Of a DNA stretch of 64,000 bases, positions 45,801 through 58,569 are shown in pieces. How positions within the stretch are numbered: the first letter of the stretch is position 1; each line of letters starts with the position of its first letter. A program made the translations under genes and the position numbers. The stretch is from Pinus tabuliformis (taxonomy: Eukaryota > Streptophyta > Pinopsida > Pinales > Pinaceae): assembly GCA_031772625.1 (NCBI GenBank), contig CM062820.1, positions 92,220,421 through 92,284,420 of the forward strand. The letters run 5' to 3'. The notes under the pieces were generated by a model, which ran no database searches, was not told the DNA's origin, and saw nothing but the letters and a program-made list of their open reading frames with translations.

Positions 45801-46839
45801 TTTCAAAATCTGAGGCTTAAATCCCACCAACCCAACAAATCCCTAGATCAAAATATGAATCCTAAGGAAACTAAGAAGAACTCTAAAAAAAAAATAGTTG
45901 ATTCTGTTAGCACCTAAATCTGCCCTAGGCTGAAGGAAGGCAAAATTCAGGGTAACCACAAACCACGCTCGGTCTGGTAGCTAGCTCTACCAGAACAGGA
46001 GAGGGCTCTCTCCGAGTCATGCTCAATGAACAGATAAGCAAAAAATGGTCTGAGATGACTTACAGTGAAGTATTGATCTTAGGCTAGTAAGTGAATAGGT
46101 ATACAAGAAACAATTTCTATGAATGACCGAGCTTCTGGGATGGTATGGGACCAACGGTCAGCAAGGAACAGAGAATTTAATACAAAGGCACAGATTATTC
46201 CGTGAGGCAAGGCAGGTGGAAAATGTAGCAATTTAGTTTGAAGTAATGCGGAATGAATAGATTGCTGAAGAGAGTGAAAACGACATAGTTACATGAATCC
46301 TTTTCAACAGAAGAAAAAAACTGAACATGAAATTTTCCCATAGGCAGAGCAATAAAATTGAATTCTACCTAATCTCACTCAGAAAATTTCACTGGAAATG
46401 AACATGAATTGAATTATGAAACATAACGAAATACATATGAAAACATAAGAGACACATTTTCTACACTCATAACCACAAGAAACCCATGAAACAGAGCCAT
46501 TGTTTTTCATTAATTCTCTGTCAAAATATACAGTGAAGGAACAGAGTTTCTTTCCCACAGTCTCCCAGAAGTTACAAGCCAACCAACCCTTTGCAAATGG
46601 TTTACATACAATATATAGAATGTACCATGAAGAGATAGAACGCCCAAGGGTTGGGGAGTTACTCGAATCAATACAAAATGGAGATGAAGAGCCAACCATC
46701 AGCTACAGGTGCAACGCTACAAACATGACATTTGGCTTGGGTGACCGTTTGCCTTCCTTTGCCACTTGGATAAAAGTCCATCTGGAAATTAAATGCTTTA
46801 AATGCCGCCTTTGGTGCCAAAAAACCGAAGTGTAGATGA

Positions 46840-48740
46840 GCGGGCCCACTTGGAGAAGTCGCGAATCGAAATTTCGCGAAACGAAAGCAAATTTGGCAAT
46901 TTTTTCTCTGTGCTCTGCGCTACTTTGGGGCCTATTTTGGGGCACTTGAAGGTGTCCAAAATGTGCCCAAGTGGGCTTGTTGGAAATCCTGTCCTGTCTA
47001 CTTTCTAACCTAGTTGGAATTTCTGAATTTGGCACTCATTTGCCCCTCCAAATCTTCATTCTCCCAAGACTGCTTCCTGTGTGTCCAAAAAGGGGCAGAG
47101 AGGCCATTTTTTGGGTGTTTTTGACCTCTTGGAGACTCAGATCTTGCCCAAATTTCTTGTTTGGGCACCAGTAGTCGTGATTTTCCATGCTGAATCCAAA
47201 AATGCAAACCATTCCTCATTTGAAGCTCTAGATTTTTAGCGCTGCGCCATTGGGAGAAAAACCCTGTGTTTTGCCCAAAAATTTGTCATGTGACCAAAAA
47301 TTCCTGTAGGTTCTCTATGGGGTGTTATGATGGGCCAAGGAAGCATCAGCCAAGATTCGAAGCCGATCTTGCTCTTTTGCCTCTTTTGCCTTTCTTGTTG
47401 CTTTCCTCAATTTCGCCTTCAAGCTCCTTATCCGGGCCTTTGCACTCATACCTCGCAACTGAAGTGCTTCATGATCAATTTCATGAGTGGAGCATACTCA
47501 TATTTCAAATATCTAAATGGAAAGACTCTTGTGAGCTGACTCAAGAATCTGGCCTTAATGTAAGGCTCATAGTGTTGCCTATCCACCTTCTTCCTCTTAT
47601 GCCACTGTTCTCCAACATTTGGTATGTCTGTTGCCACTGAGATAGTTTTGGGTGTCAATGTGAAGGTGACCCTAGCCAAGATAGATTGACCTCCATGTAG
47701 GTGAAGCACAAAAAGATGGGCCAACTCATGATGAATTCTAACATTAGCCACCCTTTGAAAAAATTCAAAACATGCTAGGTGCTGGAAACATGACATGGCA
47801 AGAGGGCATGCTTGTAATTCAGTGAGGTTAGTGGGCTCATCCCTAACATGTTTTCCACTCTCGTGATGTCTCTTGGGAGCCTGCTCTTCTGAGGATGAGT
47901 CACTTTGTGTCTCCATCTCATACTCTGATGAATGCCGTGATGCCATGACTGCTGTGTGTACTGTACTTGGGCTACCCTTTTGGTGATGGTGTGAAACTAG
48001 GTGTTATTGTGATATCTGCCACCAAGGGGAACAATGAAAAAGGGAGTATTAGGAGGGGAGTAATGTGATGGGAATAGGGGTTATGGGGAGAAGTTTGTTT
48101 AGGGATATGTAGGGGGTTTGGGTATTTGATAGGGTAGGGTTTTGGGGTTTTGACAAGGTAGGGTTTTGGGGTGTTATGTTGACAAATAAGAGGAGGGATA
48201 GGGGATACGGAAAAATGGTAAGAAAACAAAACCTTGGCCTCAATACCTCAATTATGCAACCCTAGCCACCATGGTTTTGATGTTTTTTGAGTGATTGGTC
48301 TTATGAGTTTTGTGGAAATTGAACATAGCCAAAAACCACCATATCATCCATAAAATTTGATGAGAAAGCCATGATTTAGACCCTACCTGGCAATTTGGAG
48401 GCAAATTTCAATGAAATTCAGGCCTTTTAGCCCTGTGTGCCGCGCCTCCCATGTGCGTCGCGCCAGTGTAAATTTACACTGGAAAATTTCTCCCAGTGCA
48501 CCGCGCTCTCTATGTGCGTTATTCTCTTTCCCAGGTAAATTTTGGAGGCCTTCCCAGTGTCCAAATTGGGTGCAGAATAACGCGTTGGAAAGGTCTTTGA
48601 GTCTACTTTCCAACCCAACCAGAATTTTTCAATTTGGAGTTCATTTTCCCTGTCAAAAATCAAATCTCCCAAGACTGGTCAAAATGTGCCAAATGAGGCT
48701 GCCTAAAGGAAGAGTGCTGTTACAGTCAACTTTTGAATGC
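46840..48740. repeat. Two diverged copies of a GC-richer non-coding segment
   Basis: Near 46980-47085 and 48590-48690 the order of phrases is the same: CTACTTTC(T/C)AACC, then GAATTT(C/T)T, a TTTGG(C/A) segment, CATTT(G/T)CCC, and CTCCCAAGACTG. The copies are diverged but collinear for at least 100 bp. Confidence 0.55.
47446..47946 (-). CDS. Unrecognised 166-aa protein, possibly element-encoded
   Basis: The ORF starts MASRHSSEYEMETQSDSSSE, an acidic, serine-rich opening, followed by a basic patch (KRHHESGKHVRD) and then a denser region with HHELAHLFVLHLHGGQS, TLTPKTISVATDIPNVGEQW and VFPFRYLKYEYAPLMKLIMK. The second half resembles the plant transposon proteins of unknown function that share the I-P-N-x-G-E-x-W block (recall, not searched). 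The frame ends at a stop after FSCEV, and the family I have in mind continues beyond that, so it may be truncated. Its flanks are repeats, which argues against a host gene. Confidence 0.45.
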   Translation of the reverse strand: MASRHSSEYEMETQSDSSSEEQAPKRHHESGKHVRDEPTNLTELQACPLAMSCFQHLACFEFFQRVANVRIHHELAHLFVLHLHGGQSILARVTFTLTPKTISVATDIPNVGEQWHKRKKVDRQHYEPYIKARFLSQLTRVFPFRYLKYEYAPLMKLIMKHFSCEV

Positions 48741-49890
48741 CTTCCTCAACTCCAAATTGAGCTCATGGTAGCTCATTGGAAATCTCTTTGTGTCTAGTTA
48801 TCATTTGACTCATCAAGAAAGTCATTTGGCCAACTGAGCTAGGAGAAAATTTGATTTTCCCAAGGTCACTTCAGAGGTGCATCAATTCTCCCGAGGCAAC
48901 TATATTTTTGACATTTCTCCAAAACCATGACACCTGTGTAAAACGTGAAGGAGGTTTTTCTTCCTTGGCATGTTTTGGACAAAAACCTCTCTCTGTTTTC
49001 CCAAATTCATCTTTTATTGCTCAAAAACCTCATTTGAGTGAAACCTATCCCGATGTGTGGAACAAGGGATTTGTCGAAATGAAGCGAAATGAAGGGGATA
49101 GGGAGTTTCTAAATTCTTGAGGAAATTTTGGGAAGTAGGGAGGGATGTTAAGAAGTAGGGGAAAGTGTAATCTCAGAGATTGAGTGACAGGAAGGGGTTC
49201 AAAAAGGAAAAACACATGTCCAACCTAGAAAATTGCCAGGTTGTAGCAAGAAACTAGGGTTTGTGCGAAAATGAGGAATTTGGGGGATCTCAGTGATGGG
49301 AAGTGTTTGATAAGGTACTTTAAGGGTAGGGGAAGGTGTATGAACATCAGGATACAAGTTTTGCCGATGATTTGGCCATCCAAGAGAAATTGCCTTCAAA
49401 ACCCTAGGAGAGGGAAATGACCTTACCTAGGCGCAACTGAAGCATGAACAAGGTGTAAAATTACCCAGTGGGACTTGACATGATAATGAAAACTCTCTGA
49501 ATGATGGTACACTCAGCTGAATGGTGACATGGACCGACATTTGGACAACTTTTACAAAGGTAAAATCAAACCCTAGACCTAATGCCTAGTGACCAAATTT
49601 TGCTTGAAGACTCACTGAAATGACAAAATTTGACCTTGACACCTAAAAATCACTTTGTAAGAGCATGTTTGATCACTGGAGGAAGGCTGCAAAGACTAAC
49701 ACTAATAGATTCCAGATATATTTGAATTATGATCTTAATACAATCATCATGAAGCTAAAAGTTTATATTCAGGATATTTTTTAAACAATTTGGTTTTTTC
49801 TTCACCCTATTTTGTCTAGGCCTTGGAGAATTACACAACCCTTTCCATCGTTAATAGGATGCATACTCAAAATGCTTGATCAATGAAAAC

Positions 49891-51747
49891 TCATTGTGAA
49901 TGCTTGGGCGAAAGGCACCCAAAAAAAATCACAAAGTCGATGCCCTTTTCTAGAACAGAACACCTTTTATATGAAACTTTGAAAGACTTTGTTGAACAAG
50001 AAACTTTTGTGTATCGATGTACCAAATACTCCTCCTTTTTTAAAATATTTTGTCTCACATCAAGAAGATTATCATGATTAATTGTATCAAATGTTTTTGC
50101 AACATCACAGACAACAATATACAACTTTGGAAGACCTATGAAATAATCCTTCATGCTCAAAACAAAGGGAATAAACTTTTGATAAATATTGTTGTATTTG
50201 AACACGAAACAACCTAAAGCCTCAGGGAAATCTTCTTGTTCAAGTTTCAAACAATGACGCGAGTCACAAAGGTGAGAATTTACAAACTTGAAAGATAGTT
50301 TGAGTTGAGAATCAGATCTTCTTTCTTTATTCAATTTATCAAAGATTGGTGCATGAAATGAAAATGATGCAAACATATCACCTTTCTTTGCATTCAAATC
50401 ATATTCTCTCTGTAAATTGTCTACATAGGCTTGAGTACTTCTCCCAGTGTAATCCTTTTGTTTTGGAGATTTTGTTTTTCCATTTCTGTTCAAAATTAGC
50501 AATTTGTTTGCCAATATATTTTTGTTTCCCGTTTTAGCAGTCTGTACTGGGTTATTTTGAAGTTGAAGCCACATTGTTGATGGTGACCCAAGATTCGCTA
50601 TAGGTCTTACTCCAGTCGCCTTTGGAAGAAACCGGACCCGCGAAAATCCTAGAGATCTCCTCTGTAATGTCTTTGCCAAAGACACGGCACTTAGCCGCCT
50701 ATAATTGGTTCCATTAAGATTTTTTACCACCCCTTTTAGTATCTTAGCCCATGCCCTTTTCCTGTAGTAGAAGACATTTTTCCTAGTGTTTTCACTTTCA
50801 GTAACATAGAAGTGTGCTTGAATAAGCGGCACTATAAAATCTGAAAACAACCAAAATATCCAGTTTGCTAGCATCCTTTGCTTCAAAAGATCTTTGTGTG
50901 AATGCTTCCCACCCTTTTTTCTGTCTGTGCTATACTGGTGTGTTGATCCTTCACTTTCCAGACAATAAGGATAAATCCAATACTTGTCTCCATCATTAGA
51001 ACTATTTAGATAAACACAGTGTTCACAAAACAAAGAGGCCCTATTCAACCAAGGATAATGGGATGTTTTAAGCTTATACAAACACTGTTGAAGAGTAATA
51101 TTTTCAAATCTCCTCAACTTGACAAATCTGGAAATATTGCTTCTTAATGCTCTCTAGTTACATTTTGATCCCAGTAAAGCGCCAGGTACAATCCTTCTGC
51201 AAACGACCCAGATAAATGACACAACTTCATTGTGGTTGGCATATGATCAAATAAATTCATTTTGGAAATCCTTTGATGGTGCCTTGCAGCCCCCTGGCAT
51301 TTTTTTTTTTTAAAGCATTGAATCTTGATCCTTCATATTCCCATTCATTCCTGACATAAAATAATCTTTGGAAGTCCTTTTACCAGTTAACTTATGCACA
51401 TGATAATGCTCTGAAAAAGATTCCTTGCCATGCGTTTCTTCACCAAAGCAATCTGCGAGACTAACATGCTGACATCATAGTTTGTTAGCATTCCGTAATA
51501 AACTGGTTACTGCACTTATTTAAATCATTACAATGGATCAAGCAATTGTTCTCAGCATACGGACCATGATATCCTGGTAAAACTTGAGAAGCAGAATCTA
51601 TTTCAATGTCTATATGATTATTATCTTTTTGGGCAGTACCATGAAGGATAGATCATGTTTCTTTATCTTGTGTTTCATCGTCCTCAGAGAAAAAAGAGTT
51701 TTTTTATCTTTGATGATAGATGAGTTTTCTGCTAACTCCAGAAACCT
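49891..51747 (-). pseudogene. TERT: Telomerase reverse transcriptase fragment
   Basis: TERT copies chromosome-end repeats from an RNA template. The minus-strand frame 51117-49891 (408 codons) carries the end of the RNA-binding domain and the start of RT: motif T at residues 86-125 (LFSDFIVPLIQAHFYVTESE, NVFYYRKRAWAKI), motifs 1 and 2 at 157-176 (GFSRVRFLPK, GVRPIANL), an insertion-domain block VFKYNNIYQKFIPFVL, and motif A at 332-347 (LYIVVCDVAKTFDTI) with the catalytic Asp at 338. Upstream the same family continues (SFIWVVCRRIVPGALLGSKC, ALRSNISRFVKLRRFE) but with a TAG at 51156-51154 where relatives have Trp, and further lesions to about 51747. A TATTTCAG acceptor-like site lies there, so this looks like genomic, not processed, DNA. 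Motifs B' to E are absent. It is probably a duplicated or captured gene piece. Confidence 0.8.
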
Positions 51748-53293
51748 GAAATAGGTACGTCCCAAGTGGGTACTCTGCTATCTAGAGACGTCAAGCCAGA
51801 CACTCTTCTCTAGCCTCCTCCTCCAGAGGCAGGGTAAGGAATTATCCTCCCTTCACCAAAAAAAAAATCTCCCTAGATTACTAACAGCCGAGGATCTAAA
51901 GCAATTTCTGCCATCAAAACTCTTATCAGGTGTGCTTGATGCATCAAATCTAATGGCCAAAACCAGAGCCATGTAGAAAAAAAGGCCACAAAACCATGGA
52001 TAAATATCAGCTCTTGAGTCCAAGAATAAAACAGGACTAATAGTGCTCTGCATAGGCTCCAAGAATAAAACAGGACTGATAGCACGCTACATACGCTCTA
52101 TAGCCTCTATATTAAATGTCTTCCTGTGTACTACATTTTCACTTAGGTGAAAACTATAATGTTAGGACAACAATGCGGAAACTAGATTGTTAGTAAAAAA
52201 AAATTACTCACATTTTTTTTGTAAAAGGATATTTGCTATATGGCAATTAGATTTCATGAACGACAACCAAAAAAAATTGACATTCTATTTTTACAGCACC
52301 ACTTTAGGGTTTATGTTAATATTTCATTTTCACTGACCTTCCTTGACTTTCAAATTAGTCATGTTCAAAATGATAAACTGGCCCACCAATGAGAATTAAA
52401 TAGTTGAAATCAATGAGAAAAAAATAGCTGAATGACTTTCAAATTAATCATGTTCAAAATGATAAACTGACCCACCAATGAGAATTAAATAGTTAGATAA
52501 CCAAATAACTTTACCAAGATTTACTGCCCACCATAAATTATGCAATTCACTACATAAATTTATCACCAAAATTACACTTAGATAGCTAAATATATTATTG
52601 TCCACCATAAATTACACAATTCACTACATAAATTTACATAGGAGTTTACCAAGGTTAGTTCCCACCAAAATTTACTAAACAAAGATAAACTATCTATGTA
52701 TACAAGAAGGTTGTAATTTCCTATAGAGTTGAGTCCCTTTAATAAAATCGAGATTATTTCTTAAAAATGCACATTAACATTAATACAAAGAAATATTATT
52801 TTGCAAAAAATATATTTTCTTACAAACATATTAATTCATATAATGACAAGATTTAGTGAGAATGTTGACCTTTTAAGTTGCATTAAAACAAGTTGTTTAT
52901 TTATTAATAATATTCAATAATATAAATGAACTTAAGTGAAATTTTACAAGTTGCTCACATTATGCTTGATGCCATGCATGATTCTTAATTTTTTTTTTAT
53001 GCAACTTCTTGAATTTTTCTTAGACACATAATAGAGTTATATTAGATATTTTTATAGTATTAATATGCATATGTTTACAAAACGGAAATCCAACATATTT
53101 AGATCAAAGTGTCAAAGGTGAACACCAATTGATTGGCACATTAGAACCTCCTTTAAGACAATATATAATATTGAAATATTAAAACATGTAGCACTAGCCA
53201 TTCTATATATATTATTGGGATAGTAAATGCCTAAAAATAACGGCAGTGTTGAGTCGATTGAGGCCATTAGACACCTACTTTGAAAACACAAGG

Positions 53294-53374
<81 letters not shown>

Positions 53375-53690
53375 AAAATGACAATCTAGCATTATGAGGA
53401 CACCTAGTTATAATAATGTGATTAAAAATGGTAAGTTAATGTTTATGTGAATGCTCAAAATATATAAGATGGATTTAGGATGATTGTTTAGGGATATCTA
53501 AAGATATTTGAGGGTGACTAGCAGTGCGTCGTAGCACTTGCTTAGATAGCAATGGGAGAGGATTTAGTAGATCCACGGTTATCTTCTCAATATTAGAAAT
53601 ACTCGTTTACAAGCATAACAAAAGGAAAACTTACACCTATCATTATGCAAAACATGTGTGAGCCGAGTAAGAATTGACAAGGCCCTAAGT
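51748..53690. other. AT-rich stretch, possibly TERT intron or element DNA
   Basis: No coding region is recognised. Two short local duplications are seen: TCCAAGAATAAAACAGGACT near 52018 and 52059, and a 58-bp phrase (CTTTCAAATTA(G/A)TCATGTTC onward) near 52348 and 52434. The stretch also holds a long AT microsatellite. Confidence 0.5.
53296..53371. repeat. (AT)n microsatellite
   Basis: About 76 bases of uninterrupted AT dinucleotide. Open frames across it are artefacts. Confidence 0.95.
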
Positions 53691-53737
53691 TATGCTAATA
53701 AGTCTTGCATATCATACAGATATTTGAACAATTCAAA

Positions 53738-54690
53738 ATGGTGAGGACGCGAAGAAATCAAGGTCAAGGAGGGTCATCACAAGGACCTCCTACAAATAAC
53801 CCATTACCATCACCGGAGTTGGCTCTCATCTTGCGTTCCCTAGAAGCAATTAATGAGACTTTAAGAGGGCACCAAACAATTGAAGTGGAAGTAGAGCACC
53901 CTCCATCAAGGTTGGGAAATCTCAAGGGATCAAGAGACTCTGATAGAGGACCTCCAATCGAGGACATTACTAGGGAGCTCCAAAATATTAAGCTCCTAGA
54001 TTTTGTTGGAGGTCGTGCCAGTGAATGAGCAGAAGCCTGGTTAGAAGGAATGAGAAGGTGCTTTGCACTAAGAGATTATACTTCCAATTCAAAAGCTAAA
54101 ATAGTGATATTCCAACTCAGAGATAGTGCTCTGAATTGGTGGGGTAACTTAGAGCGTCAACTACACCTCACTCCAGACACAGTTACTTGGGAGTTATTTG
54201 AGGAGAGATTCAGGAAAAAGTACCTACCAGCATATTATGAAGAACAATAGGTAGGAGCCTTCCATGCTTTGGTACAGGGAAATCGTACAGTAGAAGAATA
54301 TGAGATTAGATTCATGGAATTGGTCAAGTATGTCTCCTACATGGATACTGATCAGTGCCAAGCAGATCGTTTCATTTATGGATTGAACCCTAAGATTAGG
54401 GCAATGGTGCGAATGTGGAAACCATCCTCAGTTGTAGAAGTTGTGGAACATGCTCGTTATGTTGAAGAGCACTTAGACTTAAAGGGTGGAAACAAAACCA
54501 TTTTTCCACAACAACCAAGGTTTATGGGGAAGGCCCCTCACACCTTCCCCAGGGGAGGAAGTTTGAGGCCACCACCATATGGAAACAAGGTTGTACCCAG
54601 AGAACTGACAGTGGGGATTTCAATGGTCACTATTGCAGCTTCACCCGTAGCTTCAAGGATTCATGCAAATCAAGGTCATACATGAGGAGT
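53738..54690 (+). pseudogene. gag of the nested chromovirus (fossil)
   Basis: The frame opens MVRTRRNQGQGGSSQGPPTN, a common gypsy gag start. The core follows with AEAWLEGMRRCFALRDYTSN-like spacing, FQLRDSALNWWGNLERQLHL and FRKKYLPAYYEEQ, then YVSYMDTDQCQADRFIYGLN and a Pro/Gly-rich tail. A variant zinc knuckle CWGCGGPHNQCDC lies near 54778. Confidence 0.82.
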
Positions 54691-54859
54691 AGCAAGTAGG
54701 AGCAAGGGTCCCAAGGGAAGGAACTTTTTCCAAAGAACTCTACAACATTATGTTTAAAGTCTACCACGCATCACTTGTTGGGGATGCGGGGGACCTCATA
54801 ACCAGTGTGATTGTCCTGAGTTACAAACTAGTAACAATTGTAGAGAAGGAAAAGCACCA

Positions 54860-56760
54860 ATGTGGGGAGTAAGTAGCCACCATCGAATCTATGCAGAAGT
54901 TGATAACAAACAAGTTGAACACCAATCTGTTGTGGTAGAAACCTCAGGTATGATAAACAAAGTAAAAGATAAAATTTTGTTTGATTTAGGTGTTACAGAT
55001 AGTTTCATTTCACCAGTTGCATTAGAAAAATGTGGGTTGGTAGCCTATGAGCACGATGAATTTAAGCAAGTTGAGATGGCTTATGGGATAAGACAAGCAG
55101 TAGGACCTAGTGTTGACCAATGTCAAGTAAACCTCGGGGTGTGTATAACTAAGTTGAAGGCATACGTCACAGCATTGGGGACGTACGATGTAATTATCGG
55201 AATGGACTAGCTAGAAGCTCATCGAGCTTTGGTAGATTGTTTCAAGAAGTAGGTGATTTGTTTAGATGATGAATGTAGGTCAATTGAGATTTGTGGAATC
55301 AAGAGAGAAGTGTTGCTACGATTCATATCCATGATGAAGGTAAAACGTTGTCTCCAACAAGGTTGTAAACTATATGTGATCGAGGTTGTAAGTGACCAGA
55401 AAGGACCCTCCCTTGATGAACACCCAATTTTGTTAGAATTCAAGGATGTTTTTCCTAAGGAATCGCCTGGATTACCTCCTATAAGGGAGATTGATTTCAC
55501 AATCGACCTAAAACCTGGTGCAGAACCAATAACACCCTATAGGATGACAACTCCAGAACTTTGTGAGTTGCAGATGCAGTTAAAAGAGCATTTAGACTTG
55601 GGATTTATCAAACCTAGTATTTCACCTTGGGGTGCACTAGTGATTTTTGTCAATAAGGATGGTTCCTTAAGGCTATGAATATATTATAGAGACTTGAATA
55701 GAGCCACAATAAATAATAGGTACCTGATACCTAGAATATATGACCTATTTGATCAAATGAAGGGAGCAACGGTTTTCTCAAAGATCGATCTACAATCTGG
55801 ATACCACCAATTGAGGATTAAGGAAGGTGACATCTCAAAAACTGCATTTCAAACTTGGTTTGGGCACTACGAGTTTGTAGTTGTTCCATTTGGTTTGACC
55901 AATGCACCAGCAGTATTCATGAGCCTCATGAATGGTGTGTTCAAGAAGTATTTGGACCAATTTGTGCAAGTCTTTCTGGATGACATTCTTGTGTATTCCA
56001 AGAATGAAAAGGAGCATGAAAAGCACCTAAGGGTTGTATTGACTTGCTTAAGGGAAAATCAATTGTATGGAAAATTGTCAAAATGTTCCTTCTTTCAGAA
56101 GAAAATTCATTATCTTGGGCACATCATTTCAGGAGAAGGGATTTTAGTTGACTCGGAAAAGGTAAAGGCCATAATGGATTGGCCAGTACTGAAAAATGCT
56201 CATGAGGTGCGTAGTTTTATGGGGCTAGCAGGTTATTATCGCAGGTTTGTGGAAGGGTTTTCGAGGATTGCAAAACCCATCACCACATTACAGTGAAAAG
56301 GGGTTAGGTATGAATGGACATATGAATGTGACACTGCATTCACTGAACTAAAGAGGTTATTAACTAGTGCACTGATCCTTCGAGTACCGGACATGGAAAA
56401 AGACTTCACTGTCTGCACCGATGCTTTGAAGCAAGGATTGGGAGTGGTATTGATGTAAGAAGGTGGAATAATAGCTTACGCATCTAGAAAATTGAAGAAA
56501 CATGAAAAGTTGTATGCTACCCATGACTTAGAGTTAGCAGCAATGATGTTAGCTTTGAAATTGTGGAGACACTACCTCGTTGGGAGAAGATTTGAGTTAA
56601 GAACAGATCATCAAAGCCTGAAGCACCTCTTCACTTGAAGGGATTTGAATGCTAGAAAAAAGCGATGGAGCGAATTCATGAGTGAGTATGATTTTGAGAT
56701 CTCATACATTAAGGGAAAGGAGAATGTGGTGGCCGATGCACTAAGCAGGAGGCCACGAAC
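54860..56760 (+). pseudogene. Protease, RT and RNase H of the nested chromovirus (fossil)
   Basis: A protease-like DLGVTDSFISP block lies near 54985 and YDVIIGMD near 55190. The RT has [60 protein letters not shown] and [13 protein letters not shown] (about 55470-56010). The connection is [20 protein letters not shown]. RNase H ends with [16 protein letters not shown] near 56720-56750. Confidence 0.87.
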
Positions 56761-56859
56761 CTTCTCCTTAGTACCCTTGAGGGTCAATTTGAGGGAATGT
56801 GTGTTGGAGAAACTCTTTGAAGATAGTTGGTATCTAAAGATTATATTAGCACTCCAAAG

Positions 56860-58232
56860 TGGGAAGCAGAACTAAAGTTGAGGGATATGTCCTTGAACCA
56901 AATGGACTGTTTAGATTTCAAGGGATGTACATAACTAAGGAAGGGGGTATAAAAAGGACCATCCTAGAAGAGTCACATAGAGCACTCTATTGTGCACATT
57001 CTGGAGTGAAGAAGATGAATGCGGACATGAAGAAAATATTCTTTTGGGCAGGCATGAAGCACGACATAGTCTAGTTTGTCACCAAATGTCTTGAATGTCA
57101 ATGAGTGAAGGCTAATCATCACCATCCAGCAGGACTCCTACAACCACATGACATCCCTATGTCTAAATGGGAGGTAATTTCTATGGATTTTGTTGTGGGT
57201 TTGCCACTCACGTCATAGAGGCACAATGTTATATTGGTTGTGGTTGAAAAATTGACCAAAAGTGCCCATTTCATCCTAGTAAAAGACACTTACAATGTTA
57301 TTGATGTGGAACGAGTTTTTATAAGTGAAGTTATTCGACTACATGGGTTACCCACAAAGATCATTTCTGATAGAGACTCCCGATTTACATCTAGGTTTTG
57401 GACAAGTTTGTAGTCAACACTAGGGACTCATTTGAACATGACCACTGCATATCATCCATAAACATATGGGCAGACTGAAAGAGTAAATCAGGTTATGGAT
57501 GACATGCTTAGAATGTACGTCATGGATAATCAAACTCAGTGGGAAAGGTACCTACCATTGGTAGAGTTTTGCTATAATAAAAGTTACCATAGTTCAATCA
57601 GGATGCCTTCTTATCAAGCTCTATTTGGGAGGCCATGTAGGACACCATTGAGTTGGGAAAAGTTGGAGGACCGAGTAATAGTTGGGCCGGAATTAGTTCA
57701 AGAAATGGAGGAACAAGTAAGACATATTTGACAAAGGTTAAAGGAAGCACAAGATAGACAGAAGAGTTATGTTGATTCACATAGGACTGATCGAAGTTAT
57801 GAAGTAGGAGAACAAGTTTTTGTTTGTATCCAACCCAACAAAAGCACCATTCGGTCTGGGAAAGGGATGAAGTTGTCAACTCAGTATATAGGACCTTTTA
57901 GGATCAAGGAGAAGATTGGACCAGTTGTCTATCGTCTTGTACTGCCACCCCATTTGCATAAAACTCATGATGTTTTTCATGTATCTATTTTACGACATTG
58001 TGTTTCTGATGAATCTTACAAACTGGATTGGAGGGAATTGCAGGTCTCAGACATGGGAATCGTAATGGTCGAACCATTACACATATTGGACCGTAGGATT
58101 CGACAGCTCAGATGTCACATGGTGGACCAGGTTAAGGTCCAGTGGGGACAAGTATAGCCCAGGATCTGCTACCTGGGAGGATGAAGATACTATACGTCAT
58201 GACTACCCCTCTCTTTTTGAGCATTTGTGATG
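56860..58232 (+). pseudogene. Integrase and chromodomain of the nested chromovirus (fossil)
   Basis: Integrase blocks include ILEESHRALYCAHSGVKKMN, KKIFFWAGMKHDI, SMDFVVGLPL near 57180, [20 protein letters not shown]-like text near 57310-57380, and VEFCYNKSYHSSIRMPSYQA. The C-terminal KLSTQYIGPFRIKEKIGPVV and HDVFHVSILR lie at 57867-58000, followed by a chromodomain remnant with SATWEDEDTIRHDY-like text near 58165-58215. Confidence 0.85.
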
Positions 58233-58528
58233 CCCATTTTGAGTTAGATAGCTACCTATGCTAAGTCTCTATTTGCAATTCCATGTTATTTATTTATGAA
58301 CACTATGTAATATTGATGCATTTAGTTGGACTGGTGAAACTACTTATATAAATCATTAGATGGATTAGGTATTAATGATTGAAATGTTTGATGTATGACC
58401 TAATGTATGACTTACTTGGTTATGATTTATCTAATGTAAGATTTATTTCCAGTATGAACTACAAAATTGACACGTGGATACTAGACTTAATAACATGATG
58501 TTTAAGATCACTTATCTATATATATTTT

Positions 58529-58569
<41 letters not shown>

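Larger units (their letters stand above)
45909..49450 (-). mobile_element. Unclassified minus-strand element with one ORF
   Basis: Sequence changes character at about 45909 (TGTTAGCACCTAAATCTGCC). Within are a minus-strand ORF (47946-47446) and two diverged copies of a GC-richer non-coding segment (about 46840-47230 and 48410-48740). The overall look, with TG at the left edge and long non-coding flanks, is like an LTR element, but no RT or integrase is present and no terminal repeat pair was proved. Confidence 0.4.

Noticed and set aside
53112-53384. Open frame of repeated Tyr-Ile across the AT microsatellite
   Set aside because: It is a translation of the (AT)n run. No codon bias, domain or start context supports a gene.
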